Assembly (NCBI RefSeq): GCF_001423885.1
Contig: NZ_LMPP01000002.1
Coordinates: 504,575 to 568,574, forward strand
Origin: Rathayibacter sp. Leaf185
Lineage (GTDB): Bacteria; Actinomycetota; Actinomycetes; Actinomycetales; Microbacteriaceae
Direction: 5' to 3'
Length of the DNA: 64,000 bases
The notes beneath the pieces are model-generated. The model was not told the origin of the DNA. It searched no databases and saw nothing but the letters and a program-made list of their open reading frames with translations. The position numbers and the translations under genes are program-made. Below are positions 51,554-60,076 of the stretch, piece by piece (position 1 is the first letter of the stretch; every line of letters starts with the position of its first letter).

Positions 51554-52327
51554 TCAGCGGGTGAGGAGGGTGGTCAGGATGGCGAGGTCGACGCGGTCGC
51601 CGACCTCGAGGCCGCTCGGGTTCGCCAGCACGCGGGCCGGCTGCGACGGAGGGTCGCCGAGGCTGTCGACGACCAGCGCGGCGCCGGAGAAGTCCTCCTC
51701 CGCGGTGAAGCTGCTGACCGTGACGACGGTGGTGAGGCCGGCCGCGACGGCCGCCCGCAGGCCGTTGGCGCTGTCCTCGATGACGACGGCGTCGGCCGGA
51801 TCCACGCCGAGCGAGGTGAGCGCGAGCTCGTAGATGTCGGGGGCGGGCTTCTTGCGGGGGACGACGTCGCCCGCGAACACCGCGAACCGCGAGGCCGTCC
51901 CGGTGCCGACGGCGTGCTCGAGCACCGCGCGCACCGACGCCTCCGCCGAGGTGGAGGCGACGGCGAGGAGCCAGCCCGCCTCGAGCGCCTCGGTGACGAT
52001 CCGCGCGATCCCCGGCCGGCCGGGCATCCGTCCGGCGCGGACCATCGCGGTGTAGCGCCGGGTCTTCTCGGCGTGCCACTCCTTTATCAGTGCCTGCTGC
52101 TCCTCCTCCGACGCGGGCAGACCGGCGCGCTCGACGAACTCGGGAGTGAGGAGGGAGGCGAGTCGCTCCTTCCCGCCGCCGATCCGGAGCACCTCGGCGT
52201 AGTCGCTCTCGCTCCACCTGACGGGGAGGCCCGCGTGCTCGAAGGTCTCGTTGAAGGCCGGCAGGTGCCCGTCCCGCTCGGTGTCGGCCAGGACGCCGTC
52301 GCAGTCGAAGATCAGCGCGCGGGTCAT
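51554..52327 (-). CDS. HAD superfamily phosphatase (CbbY/beta-PGM-like)
   Basis: Phosphatase or phosphomutase of 257 residues. Motif I FDCDGVLADTERDGHLPAFN has the nucleophile Asp, motif II VASTS, and motifs III/IV RKKPAPDIYELAL and VVIEDSANGLRAA. The cap domain between motifs I and II is CbbY-like. CbbY dephosphorylates xylulose-1,5-bisphosphate. Here it may remove an inhibitory or pathway sugar phosphate. Overlaps the aldolase stop by 4 bases. Confidence 0.88.
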   Translation of the reverse strand: MTRALIFDCDGVLADTERDGHLPAFNETFEHAGLPVRWSESDYAEVLRIGGGKERLASLLTPEFVERAGLPASEEEQQALIKEWHAEKTRRYTAMVRAGRMPGRPGIARIVTEALEAGWLLAVASTSAEASVRAVLEHAVGTGTASRFAVFAGDVVPRKKPAPDIYELALTSLGVDPADAVVIEDSANGLRAAVAAGLTTVVTVSSFTAEEDFSGAALVVDSLGDPPSQPARVLANPSGLEVGDRVDLAILTTLLTR

Positions 52328-53181
52328 CGCGCCCGGCCCTCGGCGCCGAACCACGCGATGTGCTCGGCGATGGTGTCCGTCACCGCGGTCGAGATGTCGG
52401 CGATGAGCTTGGGTGGGTCCCAGGAGTCGGAGTCGCGCGCTCGCTCGAGGTGGGCGAGCGACGCCTGCATGTAGGCGTGCTTGACCGCGGTCGAGATGTT
52501 GATCTTCGACACGCCCGCGTCGATGAAGGCGCGGAAGTCGCTCTCGGTGAGGCCCGTTCCTCCGTGAAGCACGATCGGCCGGTCGGTCAGGGCCGCCAGA
52601 GCGGCGGCTCGCTCGGGGAGGATCTCGGGGTCGGCCTTGTAGAGCCCGTGGCTGGTGCCGAGCTGCGGGGCGAGCAGATCGGCACCCGTCCGGTCGCCGA
52701 CCTCGGCCAGCTGCTCGACGGAGTAGGCGTGCGGCGCATCGTCGCTGCCGACGCCGTCCTCGACTCCGAGGATGTTCTCGATCTCGGACTCGACGTCGAC
52801 CCCGGCGGCGTGCGACTGCTCGACGACCTCCTCCGTCTCGCGCACCGCGTCGTCGAAGCCCCGGTCGGAGGCGTCGAAGAGGACGGAGGACCAGCCCGCG
52901 GCGACGACCTCGTCGATCACCGCGCGGTCGGGGCAGTGGTCGAGGTGCAGGGCGATCGGCACCGTCGCGTCGCGGGCGAGGGCGGCGAACAGGGCGGTGA
53001 TGAAGGAGCAGCCCGCCGTGCGGACGGTCTTGGTCGAGATCTGCACGATCAGCGGGGCGCTCGTGCGCTCGGCGGCCGCGATGACCGCTCGCATGCTGAT
53101 CTCGTCGAAGACGTTGACGGCCGGAACGGCGTAGCCGCCGCTCCGGGCGGTGCGGGTGAGAGTACGGGTGGAGACGTCCAC
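52324..53181 (-). CDS. Class II (zinc) ketose-bisphosphate aldolase
   Basis: Aldolase of 285 residues related to fructose- and tagatose-bisphosphate aldolases. IALHLDHCPD (near residue 80) holds the zinc-ligand His pair, QLGTSHGLYKADPEILPE and PIVLHGGTGLTESDFRAFI contain other ligands and substrate residues, and ISKINIS-like VSKINISTAVK follows. The substrate could be a ketose-1-phosphate or 1,6-bisphosphate. GTG at 53181 has GAGGAA 7 bases upstream. It is the first gene of the five-gene operon and diverges from the GntR regulator. Confidence 0.9.
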   Translation of the reverse strand: MDVSTRTLTRTARSGGYAVPAVNVFDEISMRAVIAAAERTSAPLIVQISTKTVRTAGCSFITALFAALARDATVPIALHLDHCPDRAVIDEVVAAGWSSVLFDASDRGFDDAVRETEEVVEQSHAAGVDVESEIENILGVEDGVGSDDAPHAYSVEQLAEVGDRTGADLLAPQLGTSHGLYKADPEILPERAAALAALTDRPIVLHGGTGLTESDFRAFIDAGVSKINISTAVKHAYMQASLAHLERARDSDSWDPPKLIADISTAVTDTIAEHIAWFGAEGRAR

Positions 53182-53244
53182 GGGGGCGTTCCTCACTTCC
53201 TCGTGAGTGGTGCTGCACCGCATCGTCGCGGCGTCTGCGTCGGA

Positions 53245-53270
53245 CCATACCTGCCTATACCGCCCTATAC
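53245..53270. promoter_or_regulatory. Candidate GntR operator with 10-bp periodic CTATAC
   Basis: CCATAC, CCTATAC and CCTATAC end at 53250, 53260 and 53270, spaced by one helical turn. They lie between the divergent aldolase operon and the GntR gene. On the minus strand the elements read GTATAGG. They could be overlapping operator and -10 sites. Confidence 0.5.
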
Positions 53271-53320
53271 AAGTAGGATTGCGGTTGACTGGCTGGGGAA
53301 CGACCGACAGGAGACGGAGC

Positions 53321-54058
53321 ATGGCCGAGGTCATCGATCGGAACTCCGCCGTCCCGATCTACCAGCAGCTCGAGGACATCCTCCAGGCGCGGATCGCGAG
53401 CGGCGAATGGCTGGACGGCGGGCGCATCCCCTCCGAGAACGAGCTCAACCGCGAGTACGGGCTCAGCCGCATGACGGTGCGCGGAGTGCTGAACAAGCTC
53501 GCCGCCGACGGGCTCGTCGTGCGCGTGCCGGGCAAGGGCACCTTCGTCGCCCCCGAGAAGATCAGCGCGGTCTCACCGGCGTACCGCGGCATCCGCGAGC
53601 AGCTCGAGGTGCTCGGCTACGCCATCTCGACGCGGCTCGTCTCGCTGGCGCGAGGTGTCGCTCCGGGCCGGGTGCAGAAGCGCCTCGGGCTGACGGCCAC
53701 CGACGAGGTCTTCGCGATCGTGCGACTCCGCTCGGTCGACGGCAAGCCGCTCAGCGTGCACCGCTCGTTCGTGCCGGCGGCCCTCGCGCCGACGCTCGAC
53801 GGGCTCGACGTCGTCGGGGAGCAGCTCTGCGTGGTGCTCGAGGACCACTTCGCGCTCGATATGCACGACGTGTCGGAGGGACTCGAGGCCGTGGCCGTCG
53901 GGGAGGCGGACGCCGCCCTGCTCGGGCTGCACCGGGGGGACCCTGCCCTGCAGCTCACCGACGTGATCTCGAGCCGGGCCGGAGTCGCGTTCGAGTACTC
54001 GACGATCGTGTTCCGCGGCGACCGGATGCGCCTGCAGTTCGACTACACCCGGCCGTAG
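53321..54058 (+). CDS. GntR/HutC-family transcriptional regulator
   Basis: Repressor-type regulator of 245 residues. The N-terminal winged helix has VPIYQQLEDILQARIASGEW, then IPSENELNREYGLSRMTVRG. The C-terminal UTRA effector domain includes VFAIVRLRSVDGKPLSVHRS and ends in the EYSTIVFRGDRMRLQFDYTR block. UTRA domains bind sugars, sugar phosphates or related ligands. ATG at 53321 is preceded by AGGAG at 53309-53313. It is divergent from, and probably regulates, the aldolase-HAD-DhaLK-GlcG operon. Confidence 0.92.
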   Translation: MAEVIDRNSAVPIYQQLEDILQARIASGEWLDGGRIPSENELNREYGLSRMTVRGVLNKLAADGLVVRVPGKGTFVAPEKISAVSPAYRGIREQLEVLGYAISTRLVSLARGVAPGRVQKRLGLTATDEVFAIVRLRSVDGKPLSVHRSFVPAALAPTLDGLDVVGEQLCVVLEDHFALDMHDVSEGLEAVAVGEADAALLGLHRGDPALQLTDVISSRAGVAFEYSTIVFRGDRMRLQFDYTRP

Positions 54059-54068
54059 GCGCCGGGGC

Positions 54069-55208
54069 TCAGGGCGCGAGGAGCGCGTCGACCTGTGCGG
54101 GGGAGAGCAGGTGGCGCCGCACCATCAGCGCGGCGCCGCGGGCTCCTGGCGCGCCGCGCGGGGCGGAGGGGAGGATGTCGAGGGAGCGGGTCGCCAGGGG
54201 CAGGGAGCGGCGGTAGACCACCTCGCGGATGCCGGCGAGGACCTCGTGGCTCGCCTCCGCGATGCTGCCGCCGATCACGATGACGGAGGGGTTCAGCAGG
54301 TTCACGCAGGTCGCGAGCACCTCGCCGATGTCGCGGCCGGCGGCGCGGGTGAGCTCGACCGCGGCGGCGTCGCCCGCGTGCAGCAGCGCGACCACATCCG
54401 AGGTGCTCGAGACGCCGAGGCGGCGCGCGATCGCGGAGCCGCTCGCGATCGCCTCGAGGTCGGCCTCGCCGCGATCGCCCGGCACCTGCACGTGGCCGAG
54501 GTCGCCGGCCGCGCCGAGGGCGCCGCGCTGGAGGACGCCTCCGCTGACGATGCCGGCGCCGATGCCGGTCGACACCTTCACGTAGAGCAGGTCGTCGACC
54601 TCGCGGTAGTGGTCGGCGTGCTCGCCGAGGGCCAGCAGGTTCACGTCGTTGTCGACGAGGACGGGCACGGGGAGGCGCGCGCCGACGAAGGCGGGGATGT
54701 CGAAGCGGTCCCAGCCCGGCATGATCGGCGGCTTCACGGGCCGGCCGGTCGCGTGCTCGACGGGGCCAGGGACGCCGACGCCCACTCCCGCGAGCGGTGC
54801 GCCTCCGGGGATCTCGGCGAGGAGAGCGTCGGCGACGTCGAGGGCGTGGCCGAGGACGCGGAGCGGGCCATCGGCGATGGCGATCGCCTCGCGCCTCTCG
54901 CCGAGGACGCGGCCGTCGAGGTCGGTGACGGCGATGGTGGCGTGCGCGGCGCCGAGGTCGATCGCGAGGAGTCGGCGGGCGGCCGCGTCGAATGCGACGC
55001 GTGCGGCGGGGCGGCCGCCGGAGGAGGGGGCGTCGTCGCGGCGTGCCACGAGGCCGGAGGAGGTGAGCGCGTCGAGCTGCGCCGAGACGGCGGCGCGGTG
55101 GGCGCCGGTCTCGGCGGCGACGTCGGCCCGGGTGCGGGCGACTCCGTCGGAGAGGAGGAGCAGCAGCCCGCCGGCCGCGCTCACGGCGGGTCGGCGGCGG
55201 AGTGGCAT
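54069..55208 (-). CDS. ROK-family transcriptional regulator
   Basis: Protein of 379 residues. A winged helix (about 8-65) with TRADVAAETGAHRAAVSAQL is followed by a ROK domain: LLAIDLGAAHATIAVTDLDG (ATP-binding-like), GVPGPVEHATG and LVDNDVNLLALGEH, with the Asp of sugar kinases. The zinc motif region reads GHVQVPGDRGEADLEAIASG, so the family cysteines are missing, favouring a regulator that binds sugar but may not phosphorylate it. It is divergent from the isomerase/Gfo-Idh operon and probably controls it. Confidence 0.88.
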   Translation of the reverse strand: MPLRRRPAVSAAGGLLLLLSDGVARTRADVAAETGAHRAAVSAQLDALTSSGLVARRDDAPSSGGRPAARVAFDAAARRLLAIDLGAAHATIAVTDLDGRVLGERREAIAIADGPLRVLGHALDVADALLAEIPGGAPLAGVGVGVPGPVEHATGRPVKPPIMPGWDRFDIPAFVGARLPVPVLVDNDVNLLALGEHADHYREVDDLLYVKVSTGIGAGIVSGGVLQRGALGAAGDLGHVQVPGDRGEADLEAIASGSAIARRLGVSSTSDVVALLHAGDAAAVELTRAAGRDIGEVLATCVNLLNPSVIVIGGSIAEASHEVLAGIREVVYRRSLPLATRSLDILPSAPRGAPGARGAALMVRRHLLSPAQVDALLAP

Positions 55209-55284
55209 GGCGAGAGTCAACCACAGCGTCCGGGCTTCTGCTCGGCATTCCACTACTTACAACCAAGCGGCGCTCAGGTTTTGC

Positions 55285-55313
55285 TTGTCTCGCGACAGAA
55301 GCCGCCGTAGGGT
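55285..55313 (+). promoter_or_regulatory. Sigma-A-type promoter of the isomerase/Gfo-Idh operon
   Basis: TTGTCT (55285-55290), 17 bases, TAGGGT (55308-55313). AGGAG lies at 55342-55346 ahead of the GTG at 55355. The upstream TTACAACCAAGC stretch (55257-55268) may hold the ROK regulator site. Confidence 0.5.
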
Positions 55314-55354
55314 CGGACCACCATCCTTTCGACGTCGAATCAGGAGCACTCCCG

Positions 55355-56110
55355 GTGGCCACACCCACAGACCTCTCCGTCCAGCTCTACTCGGTCCGCG
55401 AGCCCCTCGCCGCCGACCTGCCCGCCACGCTCGACCGGCTCGCCGGCATCGGCCTCACGAAGGTCGAGCTCTTCGACTTCGTCACCCTCGCCGAGGGCTA
55501 CCGCACCGCCCTCCCCGCCAGCGGACTCACCGCACCGAGCGCCCACGCCCGCCTCCTCGGACCGCAGGAGGGCACCTCCGTCGACGAGATCCTCGACATC
55601 GCCGCCTCGCTCGGCGTGCAGACGGTCATCGACCCGCACGTCGATCCGGCCCGCTGGACGAGCGCCGACGACGTCAAGGCGATCGCCGACGACCTCAACG
55701 CCCTGGTCGACTCCGCCGCGGCGCGCGGGCTCGTGCTCGGCTACCACAACCACGCCTTCGAGTTCGAGAACCGCGTCGAGGGCCGCAGCGCCTTCGAGCA
55801 CCTCGCGAGCCTCGTCGACCCGCGCATCGTCCTCGAGCTCGACACCTACTGGGCCGCGGTCGGTGGGGACGACCCCGTCGAGGTGCTCGGCCGACTCGGT
55901 GACCGGGTCCGCTTCCTCCACATCAAGGACGGACCGATCTCGAGCGACACGCAGGAGCAGCTCCCCGCGGGAGAGGGCGCGATGGACATCCCCGCGATCC
56001 TCGCGGCGGCGCCTCAGGCGCTCCCCGTGCTCGAGTTCGACGCGTACGCCGGCGACATCTTCGCTGGTCTCACCACCGGGTTCCGCTACGTCACCGGGAT
56101 CGACGCATGA
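55355..56110 (+). CDS. Sugar phosphate isomerase/epimerase-like TIM-barrel protein
   Basis: Xylose-isomerase-like TIM-barrel protein of 251 residues. LSVQLYSVREPLAADLPATL, IGLTKVELFDFV, GLVLGYHNHAFEFENR with the metal and catalytic His, LELDTYWAAVGGDDP and FLHIKDG are signatures of the IolE/IolI-like family, with Glu and Asp metal ligands. The true reaction could be isomerisation, epimerisation or dehydration of a keto-sugar. It overlaps the next gene by 4 bases (ATGA). A paralogue occurs at 60452-61279. Confidence 0.88.
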   Translation: MATPTDLSVQLYSVREPLAADLPATLDRLAGIGLTKVELFDFVTLAEGYRTALPASGLTAPSAHARLLGPQEGTSVDEILDIAASLGVQTVIDPHVDPARWTSADDVKAIADDLNALVDSAAARGLVLGYHNHAFEFENRVEGRSAFEHLASLVDPRIVLELDTYWAAVGGDDPVEVLGRLGDRVRFLHIKDGPISSDTQEQLPAGEGAMDIPAILAAAPQALPVLEFDAYAGDIFAGLTTGFRYVTGIDA

Positions 56111-57216
56111 CCGGCTCGGGCCGCGCCGGCGTCGGCGTCATCGGTGCGGGCAACATCAGCACGCAGTACCTCACCAACCTCACGACCTTCCCCGACCTCG
56201 AGGTCCTCTTCGTGGCCGACCTCGACCTCGACCGCGCGAAGGCCCAGGCCGAGACGTTCGGAGTCCCCGGGTCGGGCTCGGTCGACGAGCTCCTCGCGCA
56301 CCCCGGCATCGAGATCGTCGTCAATCTGACGATCCCGGCAGCACACGTCGAGGTCGCCCGCCGCGCCATCGAGGCCGGCAAGCACGTCTGGACCGAGAAG
56401 CCCTTCTCGCTCGACCGCGACAGCGGAGTCGAGCTGCTCGCCCTCGCGAAGGAGAAGGGACTGCGCGTCGCCACGGCACCCGATACCTTCCTCGGCGCGG
56501 GTCTGCAGACCGCCCAGCGCGTCATCGAGAGCGGAGCGATCGGCACACCGCTCTCGGCCATCACCCTGTTCCAGGGCCCGGGGCCCGAGGGCTGGCACCC
56601 GAGCCCCGAGTTCTTCTTCACCGAGGGCGGCGGCCCGCTGCTCGACATGGGTCCGTACTACATCACGACCCTCGTGCAGAACCTCGGACCGGTCGAGAGC
56701 GTCACCGCGGTCTCGTCGCAGGCGCGGGCGACTCGCGTCGTCGGCTCCGGCCCCCGGGAGGGCACCGAGTTCCCGGTGACCATCCCCACGCACATCGGCG
56801 GACTGCTCCGCTTCGAGTCGGGGGCGTCGGCGCAGGGTGTCTGGAGCTTCGAGTCGAGCATGCTGCGGATGGGCTTCGTCGAGATCAACGGCTCCGAGGG
56901 GACCCTCGTCCTCCCCGACCCCAACATGCACGACGGCGAGATCACCCTCTACCGCCGCGGCCAGAAGGAGCCCGAGGTCATCCAGGCCACGGGCTCGACC
57001 GCCTCGCGCGGCACCGGCGTGCTCGAGCTGGCGCGCGCGATCCGCGCCGACCGGCCGGAGGCCGCCTCCGGCGACCTGGCCTACCACGTGACCGACGTCA
57101 TGCTCTCGCTCCTCGAGGCCGCCGAGACCGGCGAGAAGGTGCTCGTCGAGAGCACCGTCGTGCCCCGCCCCGCGCTGCCCGAGGGCTGGGACCCGACCGA
57201 AGCGACCCTGGTCTGA
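56107..57216 (+). CDS. Gfo/Idh/MocA family oxidoreductase
   Basis: NAD(P)-dependent sugar or cyclitol dehydrogenase of 369 residues. VGVIGAGNISTQYLTNLTTF gives the Rossmann motif; AGKHVWTEKPFSLDRDSGVE contains the EKP motif. GGGPLLDMGPYYITTLVQNL is the C-terminal domain helix with the catalytic Asp/Tyr region. It overlaps both the isomerase-like gene and the following Gfo/Idh gene. Closest within the window to the protein at 61276-62406. Confidence 0.92.
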   Translation: MTGSGRAGVGVIGAGNISTQYLTNLTTFPDLEVLFVADLDLDRAKAQAETFGVPGSGSVDELLAHPGIEIVVNLTIPAAHVEVARRAIEAGKHVWTEKPFSLDRDSGVELLALAKEKGLRVATAPDTFLGAGLQTAQRVIESGAIGTPLSAITLFQGPGPEGWHPSPEFFFTEGGGPLLDMGPYYITTLVQNLGPVESVTAVSSQARATRVVGSGPREGTEFPVTIPTHIGGLLRFESGASAQGVWSFESSMLRMGFVEINGSEGTLVLPDPNMHDGEITLYRRGQKEPEVIQATGSTASRGTGVLELARAIRADRPEAASGDLAYHVTDVMLSLLEAAETGEKVLVESTVVPRPALPEGWDPTEATLV

Positions 57217-58301
57217 TGGCTGCCGCCCTCCGCGTCGGCGTGCTCGGCGGAGGCTTCATGGCCGCCGTGCACAGCCGCGCGGCCCGCAGCGCCGGTGCGG
57301 AGCTCGCGGGCATCGCCTCCTCCAGCCCCGCGAAGGGCGAGAGGGCGGCGAGCGAGCTCGGCTTCGAGCGGGCGTTCGCCGACGCCCGGGCGCTGATCGA
57401 GGACGACGACATCGACCTCGTGCACGTCTGCACGCCCAACGTGTCGCACGCCGAGCTCGCGCTCGCGGTCATCGCGGCGGGCAAGCACGTCGTCTGCGAG
57501 AAGCCGCTGGCCGCGACGGTCGAGGAGGCGCGCTCGCTCGCGCAGGCCGCCTCCGCCGCCGGGATCGTCGCCACGGTGCCGTTCGCCTACCGCTTCCACC
57601 CGATGGTGCGGGAGGCGCGGGCCCGGGTCGCGGCGGGCGAGACCGGGCGGCTGGTGACGGTGCGCGGCAGCTACCTGCAGGACTGGCTGCTGGGCGCCTC
57701 CGACGACAACTGGCGCGTCGACCCCGCGGCGGGCGGACGCTCGCGCGCCTTCGGCGACATCGGCTCGCACCTCGTCGACCTGCTCGAGTTCGTGACGGGG
57801 GAGCGCATCCTGTCGCTCGCCTCGGTCACGAGCACGATCCACGCCGAGCGGGGCGGCAGGCCGGTCGAGACGGAGGATGTCGCCGGCGCGATCGTGCGGT
57901 TGGCCGGCGGTGCCGTCGGAACGCTCCTGGTCTCGCAGGTGACCGCCGGGCACCGCAACGAGCTCGTGCTCGAGGTCTCGGGGGTCGAGGAGTCGCTGCG
58001 CTTCGAGCAGGAGCTGCCCGAGACGCTGTGGGTCGGGCGCCGCGACAGTGCGGTGCTCGTGCCACGGGACGGCGGCATCCTCGCTCCGGACGCGGCGCGG
58101 CTCTCGATCGTGCCGAGCGGGCATCCGATGGGCTATCAGGACGCGTTCACCGCGTTCGCCCGCGACACCTACGCGGCCGTCGCGGGTGCGGAGGTCGAGG
58201 GCCTGCCGACGTTCGACGACGGACTGCGCGCGGCGCTGATCACCGAGGCCGTGCTGGACGCGGCGGAGACCGGCGCCTGGGTCACCGTGCCCGGCCGCTG
58301 A
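57216..58301 (+). CDS. Gfo/Idh/MocA family oxidoreductase (second, different subgroup)
   Basis: Dehydrogenase of 361 residues. RVGVLGGGFMAAVHSRAARS is the NAD motif, CEKPLAATVEEARSLAQAA the EKP motif, and DDNWRVDPAAGGRSRAFGDI then GSHLVDLLEFVTG the active-site region. The sequence is clearly distinct from the preceding enzyme, so it is not a recent duplicate. Its ATG overlaps the upstream stop by one base (TGATG). A strong hairpin follows the stop. Confidence 0.92.
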   Translation: MAAALRVGVLGGGFMAAVHSRAARSAGAELAGIASSSPAKGERAASELGFERAFADARALIEDDDIDLVHVCTPNVSHAELALAVIAAGKHVVCEKPLAATVEEARSLAQAASAAGIVATVPFAYRFHPMVREARARVAAGETGRLVTVRGSYLQDWLLGASDDNWRVDPAAGGRSRAFGDIGSHLVDLLEFVTGERILSLASVTSTIHAERGGRPVETEDVAGAIVRLAGGAVGTLLVSQVTAGHRNELVLEVSGVEESLRFEQELPETLWVGRRDSAVLVPRDGGILAPDAARLSIVPSGHPMGYQDAFTAFARDTYAAVAGAEVEGLPTFDDGLRAALITEAVLDAAETGAWVTVPGR

Positions 58302-58303
58302 TA

Positions 58304-58371
58304 CGAGGGAACCCCGCCCCGTCGAGGGAGCCTGCACGCGCAGGCCGTCTCGACGGGACGGGGTTCCCTCG
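58304..58371. terminator. 23-bp near-perfect hairpin between convergent genes
   Basis: Arms 58304-58326 and 58349-58371 pair with one mismatch; the loop holds an inner GCCTG/CAGGC stem. It lies between the Gfo/Idh and DUF5997 stops. The GAGGGAACC/GGTTCCCTC ends are shared with 5600-5661. Confidence 0.8.
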
Positions 58372-58382
58372 ATGTGGGGGAG

Positions 58383-58763
58383 CTACTCGGCGCCCTTGGC
58401 CGCGCGCTCGGCCTTGATGCGCGCCTGCTCGCGGCGCACCTCCGCGTAGCGGTTCTGCTCGACGCGCAGCCACTCGGGCACCTCGTCGAGCAGCGCCTGG
58501 ATCTCGGTCGACGTGAGGGCCTCGGTGACGCCTCCGCGGGCGAGACCCGAGATCGAGACGTTGAGCCGGGAGGCGATGACCGGACGCGGGTGCGGCCCGT
58601 TCTCGCGCAGCTCCGTCAGCCAGGCCGGAGGGTTCTCGACGAGCTGGTCGTACTGCTCGCGGGTGATCGACGACTCCTGGAACTCCTCGGGGGTCGCCGG
58701 CAGGAAGATCTGCAGCTTCTTCGCCGCGGTCGCAGCCTTCATCGTCTGTGTCGCCTTGGCCAT
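58383..58763 (-). CDS. DUF5997 family protein
   Basis: Small actinobacterial protein of 126 residues. KLQIFLPATPEEFQESSITR, then REQYDQLVENPPAWLTELRE and NGPHPRPVIASRLNVSISGL are characteristic. It appears to carry a possible HTH-like C-terminal half; no function is established. TAGGGT on the minus strand (plus 58770-58775) is 6 bases before the ATG, so the gene is probably leaderless. It is divergent from the LysR-like gene, a pairing I recall as common in actinobacteria. Confidence 0.85.
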   Translation of the reverse strand: MAKATQTMKAATAAKKLQIFLPATPEEFQESSITREQYDQLVENPPAWLTELRENGPHPRPVIASRLNVSISGLARGGVTEALTSTEIQALLDEVPEWLRVEQNRYAEVRREQARIKAERAAKGAE

Positions 58764-58807
58764 GCGGCAACCCTACCGGCGCCCGGCCGACCGCCTACCC
58801 TGGTGCG

Positions 58808-59644
58808 ATGAGCGACGAGCCCGAGACCCCCGATCACGAGGCGGCCTCCGAGCCCGATGACGCGATCGACGCGGGTCCGGTGCTCACCGTGTCCCTCGTG
58901 CCCGGCGTCACGCCGACCAAGTGGACGCGCGTCTGGGGTCAGCGCCGTCCCGAGCTGCCGCTGCGCATCACGGTGATCGGCGAGCACGAGCAGGAGGAGG
59001 TGCTGCGCGACGGCCGAGCGACCCTCGCCTTCATCCGCGGCGTCGTCGGGTCGGCCGACGTCAGCTCGATCCATCTGTACGACGAGCAGCCCGTCGTGGT
59101 GCTCTGGCGCGAGCACGCGCTCGCCGACGCCGAGGGCGTCGAGGTCGCGCTGCTGGCCGACGAGCACCTGCTGCAGGATCCCGCGCAGGTGCCGGAGTGG
59201 GCGGCGCTCGCCGCCGAGATCGCGGACGGCTCGCGCCGGCCGCTGCCGGAGCTGCGCACGCTCGACGACGCGGTCGAGCAGGTCGCGGCGGGCGTGGGTG
59301 TCCTGATCCTCCCGCAGTCGGTCGCGCGGGTGCACAGCCGTAAGGACGTGGTGGCCGTCCCGGTCGAGGGAGTCGCGCCGACCTCGGTCCGCCTCGCCTG
59401 GCTGACGGAGGAGAAGAGCGACGACATCGAGGACTTCATCGGCGTGGTCCGAGGCCGCAGCGCCACCACCACGCGCGGCACCGCGGCGACGCCCAAGGTC
59501 GAGTCGCGTGCCAAGGCGGCCAAGGCGAAGGCCCGGGAGGCGCGCGAGGCGGCCGAGAAGGCGGGTGGCGGCAGGAAGAAGCCGGCTCGCAGCAGTGCGC
59601 CGAAGGCGATCGTGCGGCGGACGCGCAAACCCCGTGGACGCTGA
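58808..59644 (+). CDS. LysR-type substrate-binding domain protein lacking an HTH
   Basis: Protein of 278 residues. LTVSLVPGVTPTKWTRVWGQ, LPLRITVIGEHEQEEVLRDG, TLAFIRGV and GVGVLILPQSVARVH form a LysR-type effector fold, but no N-terminal HTH is present. The C-terminal 55 residues are Lys/Ala/Arg-rich (ESRAKAAKAKAREAREAAEK and on), resembling a nucleic-acid-binding tail. TACCCT (58796-58801) lies 6 bases before the ATG, a leaderless arrangement. Perhaps works with the divergent DUF5997 protein, which could supply DNA binding; this is inference. Confidence 0.8.
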   Translation: MSDEPETPDHEAASEPDDAIDAGPVLTVSLVPGVTPTKWTRVWGQRRPELPLRITVIGEHEQEEVLRDGRATLAFIRGVVGSADVSSIHLYDEQPVVVLWREHALADAEGVEVALLADEHLLQDPAQVPEWAALAAEIADGSRRPLPELRTLDDAVEQVAAGVGVLILPQSVARVHSRKDVVAVPVEGVAPTSVRLAWLTEEKSDDIEDFIGVVRGRSATTTRGTAATPKVESRAKAAKAKAREAREAAEKAGGGRKKPARSSAPKAIVRRTRKPRGR

Positions 59645-60076
59645 GGTCTCGCTGCGCCCGGCTGCCCTGTCGGACGCGGCCTGGATCGCAGAGCTGCGCG
59701 CCGTCGTCATGCGACCCGATCTGGAGCGGCTGGGCCGCTACGACGCACAGCGGGTGCGGCGGCGATTCCTCGACGGGTACCGGCCCGAGCACACCAGGAT
59801 CATCGAGCTCGACGGCGAAGCGGTCGGCTCCATCGCCGCGCGGGTCGAGGACGACGCGGTGTGGATCGAGCACTTCTATCTCGCGACCGCCGTCCAGGGG
59901 CGGGGCATCGGCAGCGCCGTGCTGGCGCGGGTGATGCGCGAGGAGGTGCGCCCGACCGGCCCTTCCGCATCGACGTGCTCAAGGAAGCGCCTGCGCGCAG
60001 GCTGTACGAGCGCCACGGGTTCGTCTGGGAGCGGGCCGAGGAGTGGGACGACATCCTGATCGCGTCTCCCGCCTGA
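59634..60076 (+). pseudogene. GNAT acetyltransferase, frameshifted
   Basis: The first frame (from GTG 59634) reads VSLRPAALSDAAWIAELRAV to GRGIGSAVLARVMREEV, a normal GNAT N-terminal and motif A. Near 59950-59965 the similarity moves to another frame, which continues PFRIDVLKEAPARRLYERHG and FVWERAEEWDD to a stop at 60076. A single missing base explains the break. It could be a true pseudogene, a sequencing error or, less likely, -1 frameshifting. It overlaps the LysR-like gene by 11 bases. Confidence 0.75.
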
